Shown piece after piece: positions 7,966-15,005 of a stretch of 36,305 nt of DNA. The position numbers and the translations under genes were made by a program. Numbering within the stretch: the first letter of the stretch is position 1; each line of letters starts with the position of its first letter. Below the pieces are notes generated by a model. That model was not told the origin of the DNA. It was given only the letters and a program-made list of their open reading frames with translations, and searched no databases. The DNA is from an uncultured Lachnospiraceae bacterium. GTDB lineage: Bacteria; Bacillota; Clostridia; Lachnospirales; Lachnospiraceae. The stretch covers positions 1 through 36,305 of the forward strand of contig CAMWKB010000012.1 of the NCBI GenBank assembly GCA_947174705.1, in the 5' to 3' direction.

Positions 7966-9558
7966 TTATTTAACGATCTCCCAATCCTGTACGTTAGTGA
8001 ACACTCCATATACATCAGCGTTTACGCCTTTAAGTTTCTTATTTACAGCTCCCTGTGCACTGATAATATATGCTGAAAACATAGGAACATCTTCCTGCAC
8101 TTTCTTATCTACAATAGAATAATAATCCCTGATTTCATCAACACTTCCAGCCGTCTGTGTTCCTTCGAGTGCCTGATTTATCTCATCATCCCCATATCCG
8201 GTCCAGCTATCCTCACCGCCAAGCAGCCATGATACATCCGGATAAGGATCTGCAGGTGCGTAGGTATACTGTACAGCAAAGAAATCATAATCAGTTGTTC
8301 CGGCTATAGTCATAAGCGTAGCAAGGTCAACAGTCTGTACCTCTACATCAATTCCTACTTCTGCCCATTGTGCTACCATAACCTGAGCCGCATTAACAAA
8401 AGCGCCGTCACCGGAATTCACATAAAAACGCAGTGTCTGTGAGCCGTCCCAGCCTGCCTCATATAACAGTTCCTTTGCCTTTTCAGGATCATATGGCATA
8501 GGAGTAATGCTATCATCATAAAATGGACCTGCTGAAGAAAGGAATCCATCTACAACCTCTCCATGCCCTTTCATAAGCTCATTTAAAATCTTATTTCTGT
8601 CAATTGCGTATACAAGCGCCTGACGCACCCTCTTATCCGTGATATTTTTGGTCTGAATAAATACGGACTGGTTTGTAACAGGTGAACCGTACACAACATC
8701 TATATTATCAAGTGCTTCGATATTCTCATAATCTTCCTGCGGAATCGCAGTCATTGTATGATGAGTCATATCTATTTCACCGGACTGAAGTCCTGCATAA
8801 ATCTGACTTGAATCCACTATTTTGAAATTCAGATTGCTAATCTTAGGCGCCCCCTTCCAATAATCCGTATTGGCTTTATAAGATATAAAATGATCAACAT
8901 CATACTCAGTTAAAATATAAGGACCGTCCACTACATCCGGATGATTAAACCAATCCAGTGTCATAAGTTCAGCTTCGCTGTAATCCTTTAATATATGTTT
9001 AGGCAATGTATGAATATAGAAAGCATAAGTATTCTCAAATGTCGTAATGGCAATCGGGTATTTGGTAGTAAACTGAATGGTTTTCTCATCAATTACCTTT
9101 ACGCCTTCGACACTATCTGCGCCCTCTTCCACAAAGCCATCATCGCCAACTCCTTCAAATGCGTAAAGCAGCATAGTAGGATTTCCAATTACGGGGCTTG
9201 CCAATCGCAGAAATGTAAACTCTACGTCCTCCGCGGTAACAGGCGTACCGTCTGACCACTTTGCATCATCATTAATATGGACAGTAAAATTAATATTGTC
9301 ATCCGTAGTGATAGAATCCGCCAACATAGGTACGAAATTCAAATCACCGTCCAGATCAACCAATGGAAGAAACTGTAAGCCTATAGCATACTTATTGATC
9401 CATGTCTGGTCAACAGTAAGTGAATTAACTCCTCCTAATGAATCCGTAATACCAATGTTTACACTGTTCTGCTCCTCAGATGCACCGCAGCCTGCCATCG
9501 TAAACAGCATTGCTGAAATGAGCGCCAAACCAAGTGCTTTCCTGATAAATCTTTTCAT
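7966..9558 (-). CDS. dppA: Peptide ABC transporter substrate-binding lipoprotein
   Basis: Extracytoplasmic solute-binding protein (SBP family 5) that captures the transported peptide or peptide-like compound. A lipoprotein signal is clear: positively charged MKRFIRK, a hydrophobic stretch, then lipobox TMAGC with the lipidated Cys near residue 24. The mature protein has the SBP_5 hallmarks WSDGTPVTAEDVEFTF and KRVRQALVYAIDRN. Length (530 residues) is normal for the class. AGGAGGAG sits just upstream of the ATG. It is first in the operon, directly behind the strong promoter at 9607-9635. Specificity cannot be deduced; the downstream M20D hydrolase hints at an amino-acyl or N-acylated substrate. 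Confidence 0.93.
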   Translation of the reverse strand: MKRFIRKALGLALISAMLFTMAGCGASEEQNSVNIGITDSLGGVNSLTVDQTWINKYAIGLQFLPLVDLDGDLNFVPMLADSITTDDNINFTVHINDDAKWSDGTPVTAEDVEFTFLRLASPVIGNPTMLLYAFEGVGDDGFVEEGADSVEGVKVIDEKTIQFTTKYPIAITTFENTYAFYIHTLPKHILKDYSEAELMTLDWFNHPDVVDGPYILTEYDVDHFISYKANTDYWKGAPKISNLNFKIVDSSQIYAGLQSGEIDMTHHTMTAIPQEDYENIEALDNIDVVYGSPVTNQSVFIQTKNITDKRVRQALVYAIDRNKILNELMKGHGEVVDGFLSSAGPFYDDSITPMPYDPEKAKELLYEAGWDGSQTLRFYVNSGDGAFVNAAQVMVAQWAEVGIDVEVQTVDLATLMTIAGTTDYDFFAVQYTYAPADPYPDVSWLLGGEDSWTGYGDDEINQALEGTQTAGSVDEIRDYYSIVDKKVQEDVPMFSAYIISAQGAVNKKLKGVNADVYGVFTNVQDWEIVK

Positions 9559-9606
9559 TTCACTCCTCCTCTTTATTTCCTACTGCTCAACTAGGAACTG
9601 TGCTTA

Positions 9607-9635
9607 ATTATATTTCCATAAACTTACATTGTCAA
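9607..9635 (-). promoter_or_regulatory. Sigma-A promoter of the dpp operon
   Basis: On the minus strand, TTGACA (9635-9630), exactly 17 bp, then TATAAT (9612-9607): a consensus housekeeping promoter. Transcription would start about 40 bp upstream of the dppA ATG. Confidence 0.85.
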
Positions 9636-9661
9636 TATCTTTTTATAAAATCCGCTTTTCC

Positions 9662-9690
9662 TTGACAAAAAAAGCAATACGCAGTATATT
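9662..9690 (+). promoter_or_regulatory. Sigma-A promoter of the C39-like peptidase gene
   Basis: TTGACA (9662-9667), 17 bp, TATATT (9685-9690). The ribosome site GGGAGGA (9699-9705) follows closely, so the leader would be very short. It stands back to back with the dpp promoter; 26 bp separate the two -35 boxes. Confidence 0.82.
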
Positions 9691-9710
9691 GGCAGAATGG
9701 GAGGATTACA

Positions 9711-10352
9711 ATGAAAAATCTGCTTAATTATCAATCAAGTGAATACGACTGCGGTCCTGTTACGCTTACTAATGCCATACGCTATCTTTTTGAACGGGAA
9801 GATGTATATCCCGACATAATTAAATATATAATGCTCTACTGTCTTGATTCATATGATGAAAAGGGAGAAGTCGGGAAACGCGGCACTTCCGCATCTGCTA
9901 TGATGTTTCTTGCTAACTGGATGAACCAGTTTGGGCAGATGAAAAATTTTCCTATTTCCTGCGAATTTATATCCGGAGAGGAAGTACATATAGATCAGGC
10001 AAGCAAAATTCTCTGCGCGATTCAACAGGGAGGAGTGGTTGTGTTGCGCTTATTTCTGGAAGTACCTCATTATGTACTGCTGACAGGTGTAGAGGAGAAC
10101 AGTATCTATATCTTTGATCCGTATTATGAGGAGTTAGATGATCCCGAACTCAGCATCGAATATTCCGAACCCGGAATCACATTCATAACCGACCAGCCTA
10201 AACGCGCTAACCGTCTGGTTACTATTGAAAAACTTAACCTTACTTCTGAAAGTTTTTATGAAATGGGACCATATGATGACCGGGAGGCGGTTATCATTTT
10301 TAACACAGACACCCGCCTTCTACCGGAAAATACCATTGATTATTTTATATAG
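9711..10352 (+). CDS. C39-like papain-fold cysteine peptidase family protein
   Basis: A 213-residue protein that looks like a stand-alone C39-like (papain-fold) domain. The N-terminal SSEYDCGPVTLTNAIRYL motif supplies the nucleophilic Cys within the family's DCGP signature. Near residue 120, PHYVLLTGVEENSIYIFDPYY provides the catalytic His and the following Asp. No signal peptide, transmembrane segment or ABC-transporter part is fused to it, so it is not a bacteriocin exporter. It is probably cytoplasmic; its substrate is unknown. It could also be a peptide-binding or transglutaminase-like relative. It is a monocistronic gene with its own strong promoter, divergent from dppA, and its stop codon abuts the stop of the SpoVT-like gene with no gap. 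Confidence 0.72.
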   Translation: MKNLLNYQSSEYDCGPVTLTNAIRYLFEREDVYPDIIKYIMLYCLDSYDEKGEVGKRGTSASAMMFLANWMNQFGQMKNFPISCEFISGEEVHIDQASKILCAIQQGGVVVLRLFLEVPHYVLLTGVEENSIYIFDPYYEELDDPELSIEYSEPGITFITDQPKRANRLVTIEKLNLTSESFYEMGPYDDREAVIIFNTDTRLLPENTIDYFI

Positions 10353-10898
10353 CTATTGCTCCATCTGTCTGCCAAGGAATCCGGCCGCAGATTGTATCAG
10401 CTTTTGCTCTACTTCGCCCATTTTGGACTTATTATCCATTTCAAGTAAAATTACCGATCCAATCACATCACCCTCACAGATAATAGGACTGATTGCTTCG
10501 TGCTGGTATTCTTCGTCAAACTCATGACAAACCGAGATAAAGTTTCTGTCTCCTTTGGCTGCCACTACACTTTCTCTGTTATTAATCTTCTCCTCTAAGT
10601 CCTTGCTGATCGACTTTCCAAGAACACTCTTCATACCGCCTGAGACTGCAATAAACTGATCTCTGTCGGATATCATTGCAATATGGCCTGATACCTGCGC
10701 CATACTTTCTGCATACTGCTTGGCAAATGTTCCCATCTCTCCAATAGGAGAATATTTCTTTAAAATAATCTCGCCTTCCCTGTCGGTGTAAATCTCAAGC
10801 GGATCCGCCTCCCTGATGCGAAGTGTACGCCTTATTTCTTTCGGAATTACAATACGTCCAAGATCATCTATTCTTCTAACAATTCCAGTTGCTTTCAT
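10353..10898 (-). CDS. spoVT: SpoVT/AbrB-family transcriptional regulator
   Basis: DNA-binding regulator. Residues 1-50 are an AbrB swapped-hairpin domain (MKATGIVRRIDDLGRIVIPK, then LRIREADPLEIY). Residues of about 55-178 form a GAF-like domain, as in Bacillus SpoVT, which modulates late forespore (sigma-G) genes. Length (181 residues) matches SpoVT (about 178). GGAGG lies 11 bp before the ATG. In a Lachnospiraceae-type genome it may act in stationary-phase or sporulation control; direct targets are not visible. In B. subtilis spoVT lies directly after mfd; here mfd is about 4 kb upstream on the same strand. Confidence 0.88.
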   Translation of the reverse strand: MKATGIVRRIDDLGRIVIPKEIRRTLRIREADPLEIYTDREGEIILKKYSPIGEMGTFAKQYAESMAQVSGHIAMISDRDQFIAVSGGMKSVLGKSISKDLEEKINNRESVVAAKGDRNFISVCHEFDEEYQHEAISPIICEGDVIGSVILLEMDNKSKMGEVEQKLIQSAAGFLGRQMEQ

Positions 10899-10933
10899 AA
10901 ACTCAAAACCTCCATTTATTCTAATAGTATTTT

Positions 10934-10962
10934 ATATTAATCGTGCTACTAGTATCTGTAAA
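10934..10962 (-). promoter_or_regulatory. Probable promoter of the spoVT-like gene
   Basis: On the minus strand TTTACA (10962-10957), 17 bp, TAATAT (10939-10934), an acceptable sigma-A-type match 35 bp before the start codon. No clear sigma-G motif was found. Confidence 0.45.
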
Positions 10963-10988
10963 TGGTGGGAGTTTATACCTTGAAATTT

Positions 10989-12170
10989 TTATTTTTTTAT
11001 ACCCTTTGCACCGGAGAGGTTCGCATTCTGCAAAATATTGCTTTCAAATGAAGTCATGAGATTTTTTTCTTCTCTCTCTCTCTTTAACGCCAGCTTTACC
11101 ATATCATCCAGAAGCTCCGAATATGGTTTCCCCATTGCTTCCCACAAATAAAAGGCAAGAGAGCCCGGAATCGGATTGATTTCATTAACATAAACCTCGC
11201 CGGTATCATTATCTATCATAAAGTCAATTCTTGACACGCCGTTACAGTCAAGTACCTTAAATGTCTTTACTGCAAGTTCACGTATCTTCTCCCTAAGTTC
11301 GGATGTAATATTTGCAGGAAGTTCCCTTCTTGCGGTTCTCATTCCTTCAGAGCCGCCTTTGTTTCCCGCAACATACTTATCCTCGTAGCTTAAGATTTCA
11401 TCATCGGAAATCGGTTCTTCACATTCCGACGCCTGCGCACTCTCATAATCACCAAGAACAGCGCAGTTAATTTCACGTAAATTTTCAATCGCTTTTTCGA
11501 TTAATACTTTCTGGCTGAATTCATAAGCATATTCCAACGCTTCCACTAAACCTTCCCTGTTCCTTGCCACCTTAATGCCTACGCTGGAACCTAAATTTAC
11601 AGGTTTAACAATAACAGGATACGCTATTTTGTCCTCAACCTTACGGCAGGCCGTTTCTACATCCGCCTGATAGTCCGTAACATGCATTGTAACACAGTCA
11701 AGTACCGGAATGTCATTATCCTTTAATACCGTTTTCATAACATATTTATCCATAGTAACTGCAGACGCCATTACATCGCAGCCCGCAAGCGGAACATTGT
11801 AGTGTCTGAGGAAACCCTGCAAAGAACCGTCCTCCACGTTTGCCCCATGTACAACTGGAAAAGCTACGTCTATATAATCAACCGTCGAGTTGCCAATCTT
11901 TTTCTCAGGATAGCGTACCATATTAAGCTTGCCCTGCTCGCATATTAAAAAAATCCGAATACTGTTTTTTAATAATTCCGGAATATTCTTATAGTTCTTA
12001 ATATCTCCTATGGCTTCTCCGGTATACATTTCATTTTCCTTGGTAATGTATATGGGAATCGCCTCATATTTTTCACTATTAAATGCTTTCAACGCCTGAA
12101 TTCCCGAAATAACGGAAACCTCATGTTCTACACTTTTTCCGCCAAAAAATACGCCTACTTTAATTTTCAT
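10989..12170 (-). CDS. ddl: D-alanine--D-alanine ligase family protein
   Basis: ATP-grasp ligase making the D-Ala-D-Ala dipeptide for peptidoglycan precursors. Visible motifs are the N-terminal VGVFFGGKSVEHEVSVISG, the KPVNLGSSVGI phosphate-binding loop, SRIDFMIDNDTGEVYVNEIN (metal-binding Glu/Asn) and the final PGSLAFYLWE. At 393 residues it is longer than E. coli DdlB (about 306) because of the middle insertion and a C-terminal tail. Whether the second substrate is D-Ala, D-Ser or D-lactate cannot be settled by eye. The frame opens with GTG at 12179, but AAAGG is too close to that codon; ATG at 12170 is preferred. It follows the MurF-like gene directly, consistent with their consecutive roles. 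Confidence 0.88.
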   Translation of the reverse strand: MKIKVGVFFGGKSVEHEVSVISGIQALKAFNSEKYEAIPIYITKENEMYTGEAIGDIKNYKNIPELLKNSIRIFLICEQGKLNMVRYPEKKIGNSTVDYIDVAFPVVHGANVEDGSLQGFLRHYNVPLAGCDVMASAVTMDKYVMKTVLKDNDIPVLDCVTMHVTDYQADVETACRKVEDKIAYPVIVKPVNLGSSVGIKVARNREGLVEALEYAYEFSQKVLIEKAIENLREINCAVLGDYESAQASECEEPISDDEILSYEDKYVAGNKGGSEGMRTARRELPANITSELREKIRELAVKTFKVLDCNGVSRIDFMIDNDTGEVYVNEINPIPGSLAFYLWEAMGKPYSELLDDMVKLALKREREEKNLMTSFESNILQNANLSGAKGIKK

Positions 12171-12193
12171 AATAACCACACCTTTCCCTCGAC

Positions 12194-13792
12194 CTAAGTA
12201 TAATTATCCGGCAAATCATTTTCAATCAAAATTACTTTATGTTTATCGCTATGGATTGCATTTATCATCTGAAAGCCCTCCTGCAGAGTATCTACAATAA
12301 TCATCCTGTTACTTGCAAAACCGGCTTCCATAAGTCCATCCTGAATCGGCTTAGTCTGCTCCCTTCCTACCAAAATAGCATAATCACATTTATCCTTCGC
12401 ATATACTCCTACTTCTTTATTTTCATCATACTGTTTATCACCAAGCTCCACCATTCCAGGAGTCATTAAAATTCTCAAGTCTTCAAACATAGCCAGAGTA
12501 TCTAATGCAGCCTTAAAACCATTCTTATTGGAATTATAGCTGTCATCCAAAACAGTGCGCTCTCCCTGTCTTAATAACTGTAATCTATGTGGAACACTTT
12601 CAAGCTGCTTAACCGGATATACCAATTTCTCCATAGAAATTCCAAAGGTATTGGCAACTGCTATCGCTCCCGCTATATTCTGTACGTTATGATTTCCTAC
12701 AAGCCTTGTATGGAACTCATGCGGGATTCCTTCGTTATCCTTCATCTTAAAAAATGAGCCTTCTTTTGTAACCGATATATCATATGCGCAGTAATTCACG
12801 TCATTTTTCACCGTTCCGTAACTGATAACGTTTTTATCGGTTTTCTTATTACGGATATATTCATTATCATAATTCAAAAACACATATCCGTCTTCTCCGA
12901 TTGCATCCGCTAACTCGAACTTAGTTCCGATAACATTCTCAATACTGTGAAAGCTCTGTAAATGCTGCGGTCCTATGGAAGTAATGATTCCATGCTTAGG
13001 ATGTACAAAATCACATATCTCTTTAATATCCCCAACTTCCCTTGCACCCATCTCACAAATAAAAATCTCATGAAATGACTTCATATGCTCCCTAATCGTC
13101 CTTACAACACCCAGAGTAGTGTTATAATTACCCGGAGTATGAAGCACGCTGTATTTTACCGATAAGAGCTTACTTAAGAAATATTTGACGCTGGTTTTGC
13201 CATAGCTTCCGGTAACTCCGATAATAACAAGCTCCGGCATCTGGTTCAAAATCCTGACTGCATCATTAATGTAGTATCTGTCAATCCCTTTTTCAACCGG
13301 ATGGTTGATTAAATTCGCAAGTAGTACAATAAACGGTATCAGGATAAACAGACCTGTCAGAATTACGGCACATGCCTTTATTTTCATTTCCATATCTTCA
13401 AACATGATAGAGCACAAAATACCAATAACAAACAAAAGGGCCGTAGTTACAAGCATCCTTCTTACTCTTGGCGTGTATACAAGCGGTTTCTTTGCCTGAT
13501 GCGGCTTATTAACCAGAATTGTCATCAGATTCATAAGACACGCTGCAATGAGACAGCCATAATTACCTAAAATAAGAAGCGGTAGGGAAATAAACGCATA
13601 AAGGGTCTTACCAAGAAGCCTGCCTATATTGCCTGTCACACGCAGCCATTCCCTATACTCCCTAGGTTTATATGAATTTTGCTGAAACATATGCATAATA
13701 TAGATTTCATACAAGATGGCTCCCGCCAGATAAGTAATAATCCAGACGCTCCACAAAACAATATCCATAAATGAACCCTGATTCCTTTCCAT
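12194..13792 (-). CDS. murF: Membrane-anchored MurF-like Mur ligase
   Basis: Predicted to add D-Ala-D-Ala to UDP-MurNAc-tripeptide. The N-terminal third (residues 9-165) is membrane sequence with about five hydrophobic helices (near 9-32, 58-95, 113-130 and 138-165). It replaces the UDP-binding domain that normally opens MurF. From about residue 190 comes the Mur ligase central domain: P-loop GVTGSYGKTS, TPGNYNTTLGV, FICEMGAREVGDI and NHNVQNIAGAIAVA. The C-terminal domain carries VLDDSYNSNKNGFKAALDTL, typical of MurF. It is 532 residues, versus about 450 for classical MurF. The gene starts 4 bp after the hydrolase stop; an alternative ATG at 13768 (MDIVLWSVW) has AGGG upstream. Function as the only MurF is not proven. 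Confidence 0.78.
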   Translation of the reverse strand: MERNQGSFMDIVLWSVWIITYLAGAILYEIYIMHMFQQNSYKPREYREWLRVTGNIGRLLGKTLYAFISLPLLILGNYGCLIAACLMNLMTILVNKPHQAKKPLVYTPRVRRMLVTTALLFVIGILCSIMFEDMEMKIKACAVILTGLFILIPFIVLLANLINHPVEKGIDRYYINDAVRILNQMPELVIIGVTGSYGKTSVKYFLSKLLSVKYSVLHTPGNYNTTLGVVRTIREHMKSFHEIFICEMGAREVGDIKEICDFVHPKHGIITSIGPQHLQSFHSIENVIGTKFELADAIGEDGYVFLNYDNEYIRNKKTDKNVISYGTVKNDVNYCAYDISVTKEGSFFKMKDNEGIPHEFHTRLVGNHNVQNIAGAIAVANTFGISMEKLVYPVKQLESVPHRLQLLRQGERTVLDDSYNSNKNGFKAALDTLAMFEDLRILMTPGMVELGDKQYDENKEVGVYAKDKCDYAILVGREQTKPIQDGLMEAGFASNRMIIVDTLQEGFQMINAIHSDKHKVILIENDLPDNYT

Positions 13793-13796
13793 CTGC

Positions 13797-14561
13797 TCAT
13801 CCGAAAAAAACTTTTAACGCACCATGCACCTTCGCCGGCTGCTCCAAAAAAGAATAATGCCCCCCACCCTCGCACACAACCAGTCCGGCGTCAGGTATCA
13901 ACTGCTCCATCTGCCTCGCATCATCTATAGGCGTTGCCGTATCATTATCTCCCCAGATAATCAATGTAGGACATTTAATTTGGGATATTAGCGGCTTTAG
14001 ATCCTCGTTGACTACTTTTACAAGAGTCTGCCTCATAGTGGGCGTCGCATTATTGTAATCCGCCGAGCCTCTTTTTTTCCTCATATTCTCTACGGCATCA
14101 GGATAAAGAAAATGCAGCGGCTTAGTACTCATTATGCTTCGTGCACACTTATACATCTTAAGACTTATCTTCTGTTTTAAACTCTTCTTTGGCATAATTC
14201 CAGCACTGTCTATCAATACTGCCTTATTAATGACATAAGGAAGAGACTCTCTTGCATTTAACTTAAATAATACCCTTCCGCCAAACGAATGTACAAGCAC
14301 ACCAAATTCTTTTAATCCAAGGCTGTCAATAAACTTAATAATAAAATCTACATAATCATCTACAGCCCATGCCTGCTGCGGTTCCGGAGTCTTTCCAAAC
14401 CCCGGCATATCCGGCGCAATAACTCTGTGAGCAGGAGAAAGCGTTTTAATAATACCGTCAAATAATGTAATATTTGAGCCCCAGCCATGAAGCAGCAAAA
14501 TAACGCTGCCCTCTCCCTCATCTATATAATTTACCGGAATGTCATCTATTCTTATAACCAC
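13797..14561 (-). CDS. Alpha/beta-fold hydrolase
   Basis: Soluble hydrolase with a complete triad: nucleophile in VHSFGG (Ser92), acid in WGDNDTATP, histidine in GGGHYSFLE. The oxyanion region LLLHGWGSN and APDMPGFGKT match epoxide-hydrolase/lipase-type alpha/beta hydrolases. The frame opens with ATG at 14579, but no ribosome site precedes it. GGAG lies six bases before an in-frame GTG at 14561, so that is taken as the start (254 residues). It heads an operon with the MurF-like ligase and ddl, four bases between genes, implying a link to envelope precursor metabolism. The substrate is unknown. Confidence 0.85.
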   Translation of the reverse strand: MVIRIDDIPVNYIDEGEGSVILLLHGWGSNITLFDGIIKTLSPAHRVIAPDMPGFGKTPEPQQAWAVDDYVDFIIKFIDSLGLKEFGVLVHSFGGRVLFKLNARESLPYVINKAVLIDSAGIMPKKSLKQKISLKMYKCARSIMSTKPLHFLYPDAVENMRKKRGSADYNNATPTMRQTLVKVVNEDLKPLISQIKCPTLIIWGDNDTATPIDDARQMEQLIPDAGLVVCEGGGHYSFLEQPAKVHGALKVFFG

Positions 14562-14606
14562 GCATAACTCCTGTTCCATGAAATTATCATTTTGATTCTA
14601 AAATAT

Positions 14607-14612
14607 ATTATA
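14607..14612 (-). promoter_or_regulatory. Possible -10 box for the hydrolase-murF-ddl operon
   Basis: TATAAT on the minus strand, about 45 bp before the GTG start. No good -35 lies at 16-18 bp; TTGTCA occurs 21 bp upstream. Weak support only. Confidence 0.3.
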
Positions 14613-14674
14613 TGCTTTAAAATAACCACAAAATGACAATATTCAAAAATATTTATAAAAATAATAATGCATTT

Positions 14675-14708
14675 CTCTCAGCCTGCGATATTTTGGCAAC
14701 GCTGAAAG
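14675..14708 (-). terminator. Possible hairpin terminator after the micro-ORF
   Basis: CTCTCAGC and GCTGAAAG pair as an 8-bp stem with one G-U pair when transcribed on the minus strand; the + strand version has a C-A mismatch, so the minus strand is favoured. A T-rich but interrupted stretch follows (ATTATTATTTTTAT). It lies about 95 bp after the micro-ORF stop and upstream of the hydrolase promoter region. Confidence 0.35.
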
Positions 14709-14801
14709 TATTTTAATTTATTCTTTATCTGTCTATTTTACTGTATGCTCAATCTACTGGCAACAAAAATTTCCATATTAATAGTCATGCTTTTCACCCT
14801 A

Positions 14802-14900
14802 TCACTGCATATAATCCTCATAATCCGCTTCCGTCGCAAACAGCATATACACTCCGTCCACATATCCCATATATCCGCTTTCTACTGCATATCCTTTCAT
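14802..14900 (-). CDS. 32-residue micro-ORF behind a LexA box
   Basis: An open frame of 32 codons, starting ATG AAA GGA TAT and ending with TGA. AAAGGAG lies 9 nt upstream of the ATG, an excellent ribosome site. The peptide begins MKGYAVESGYMGYVDG, continues with a short hydrophobic VYMLFA and ends in an acidic, tyrosine-rich TEADYEDYMQ. It is strikingly rich in Tyr (6), Gly (4) and acidic residues and has no Lys after residue 2. It is not a membrane peptide. A perfect LexA-type palindrome lies 84 bp upstream (14984-14996). I do not recognise the family. A second start-stop of 16 codons follows (ATG at about 14788) but has a weaker ribosome site. SOS control is inferred. Confidence 0.6.
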   Translation of the reverse strand: MKGYAVESGYMGYVDGVYMLFATEADYEDYMQ

Positions 14901-14983
14901 AAATCATATCTCCTTTCAGTCTTATAATTATTTGTTCTGAAAGTAGAATATCATTTATTAAGTCCGATAAAACGGTCTTTGTG

Positions 14984-14996
14984 CGAACGAATGTTC
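14984..14996 (-). promoter_or_regulatory. LexA (SOS/DinR) box upstream of the micro-ORF
   Basis: CGAACGAATGTTC contains a perfect GAAC-N4-GTTC palindrome, the established core of the Gram-positive LexA/DinR box. It lies 9 bp beyond the mfd stop codon and 84 bp upstream of the micro-ORF start, where a promoter for the micro-ORF would be expected. No good -35/-10 pair was found beside it. Confidence 0.6.
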
Positions 14997-15005
14997 TTTT
15001 TTGTT

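Noticed and set aside
14745-14927. A 60-codon + strand open frame covering the micro-ORF region
   Set aside because: No ribosome site, and the composition is that of an antisense shadow. The minus-strand 32-codon frame has the good ribosome site and regulatory box.
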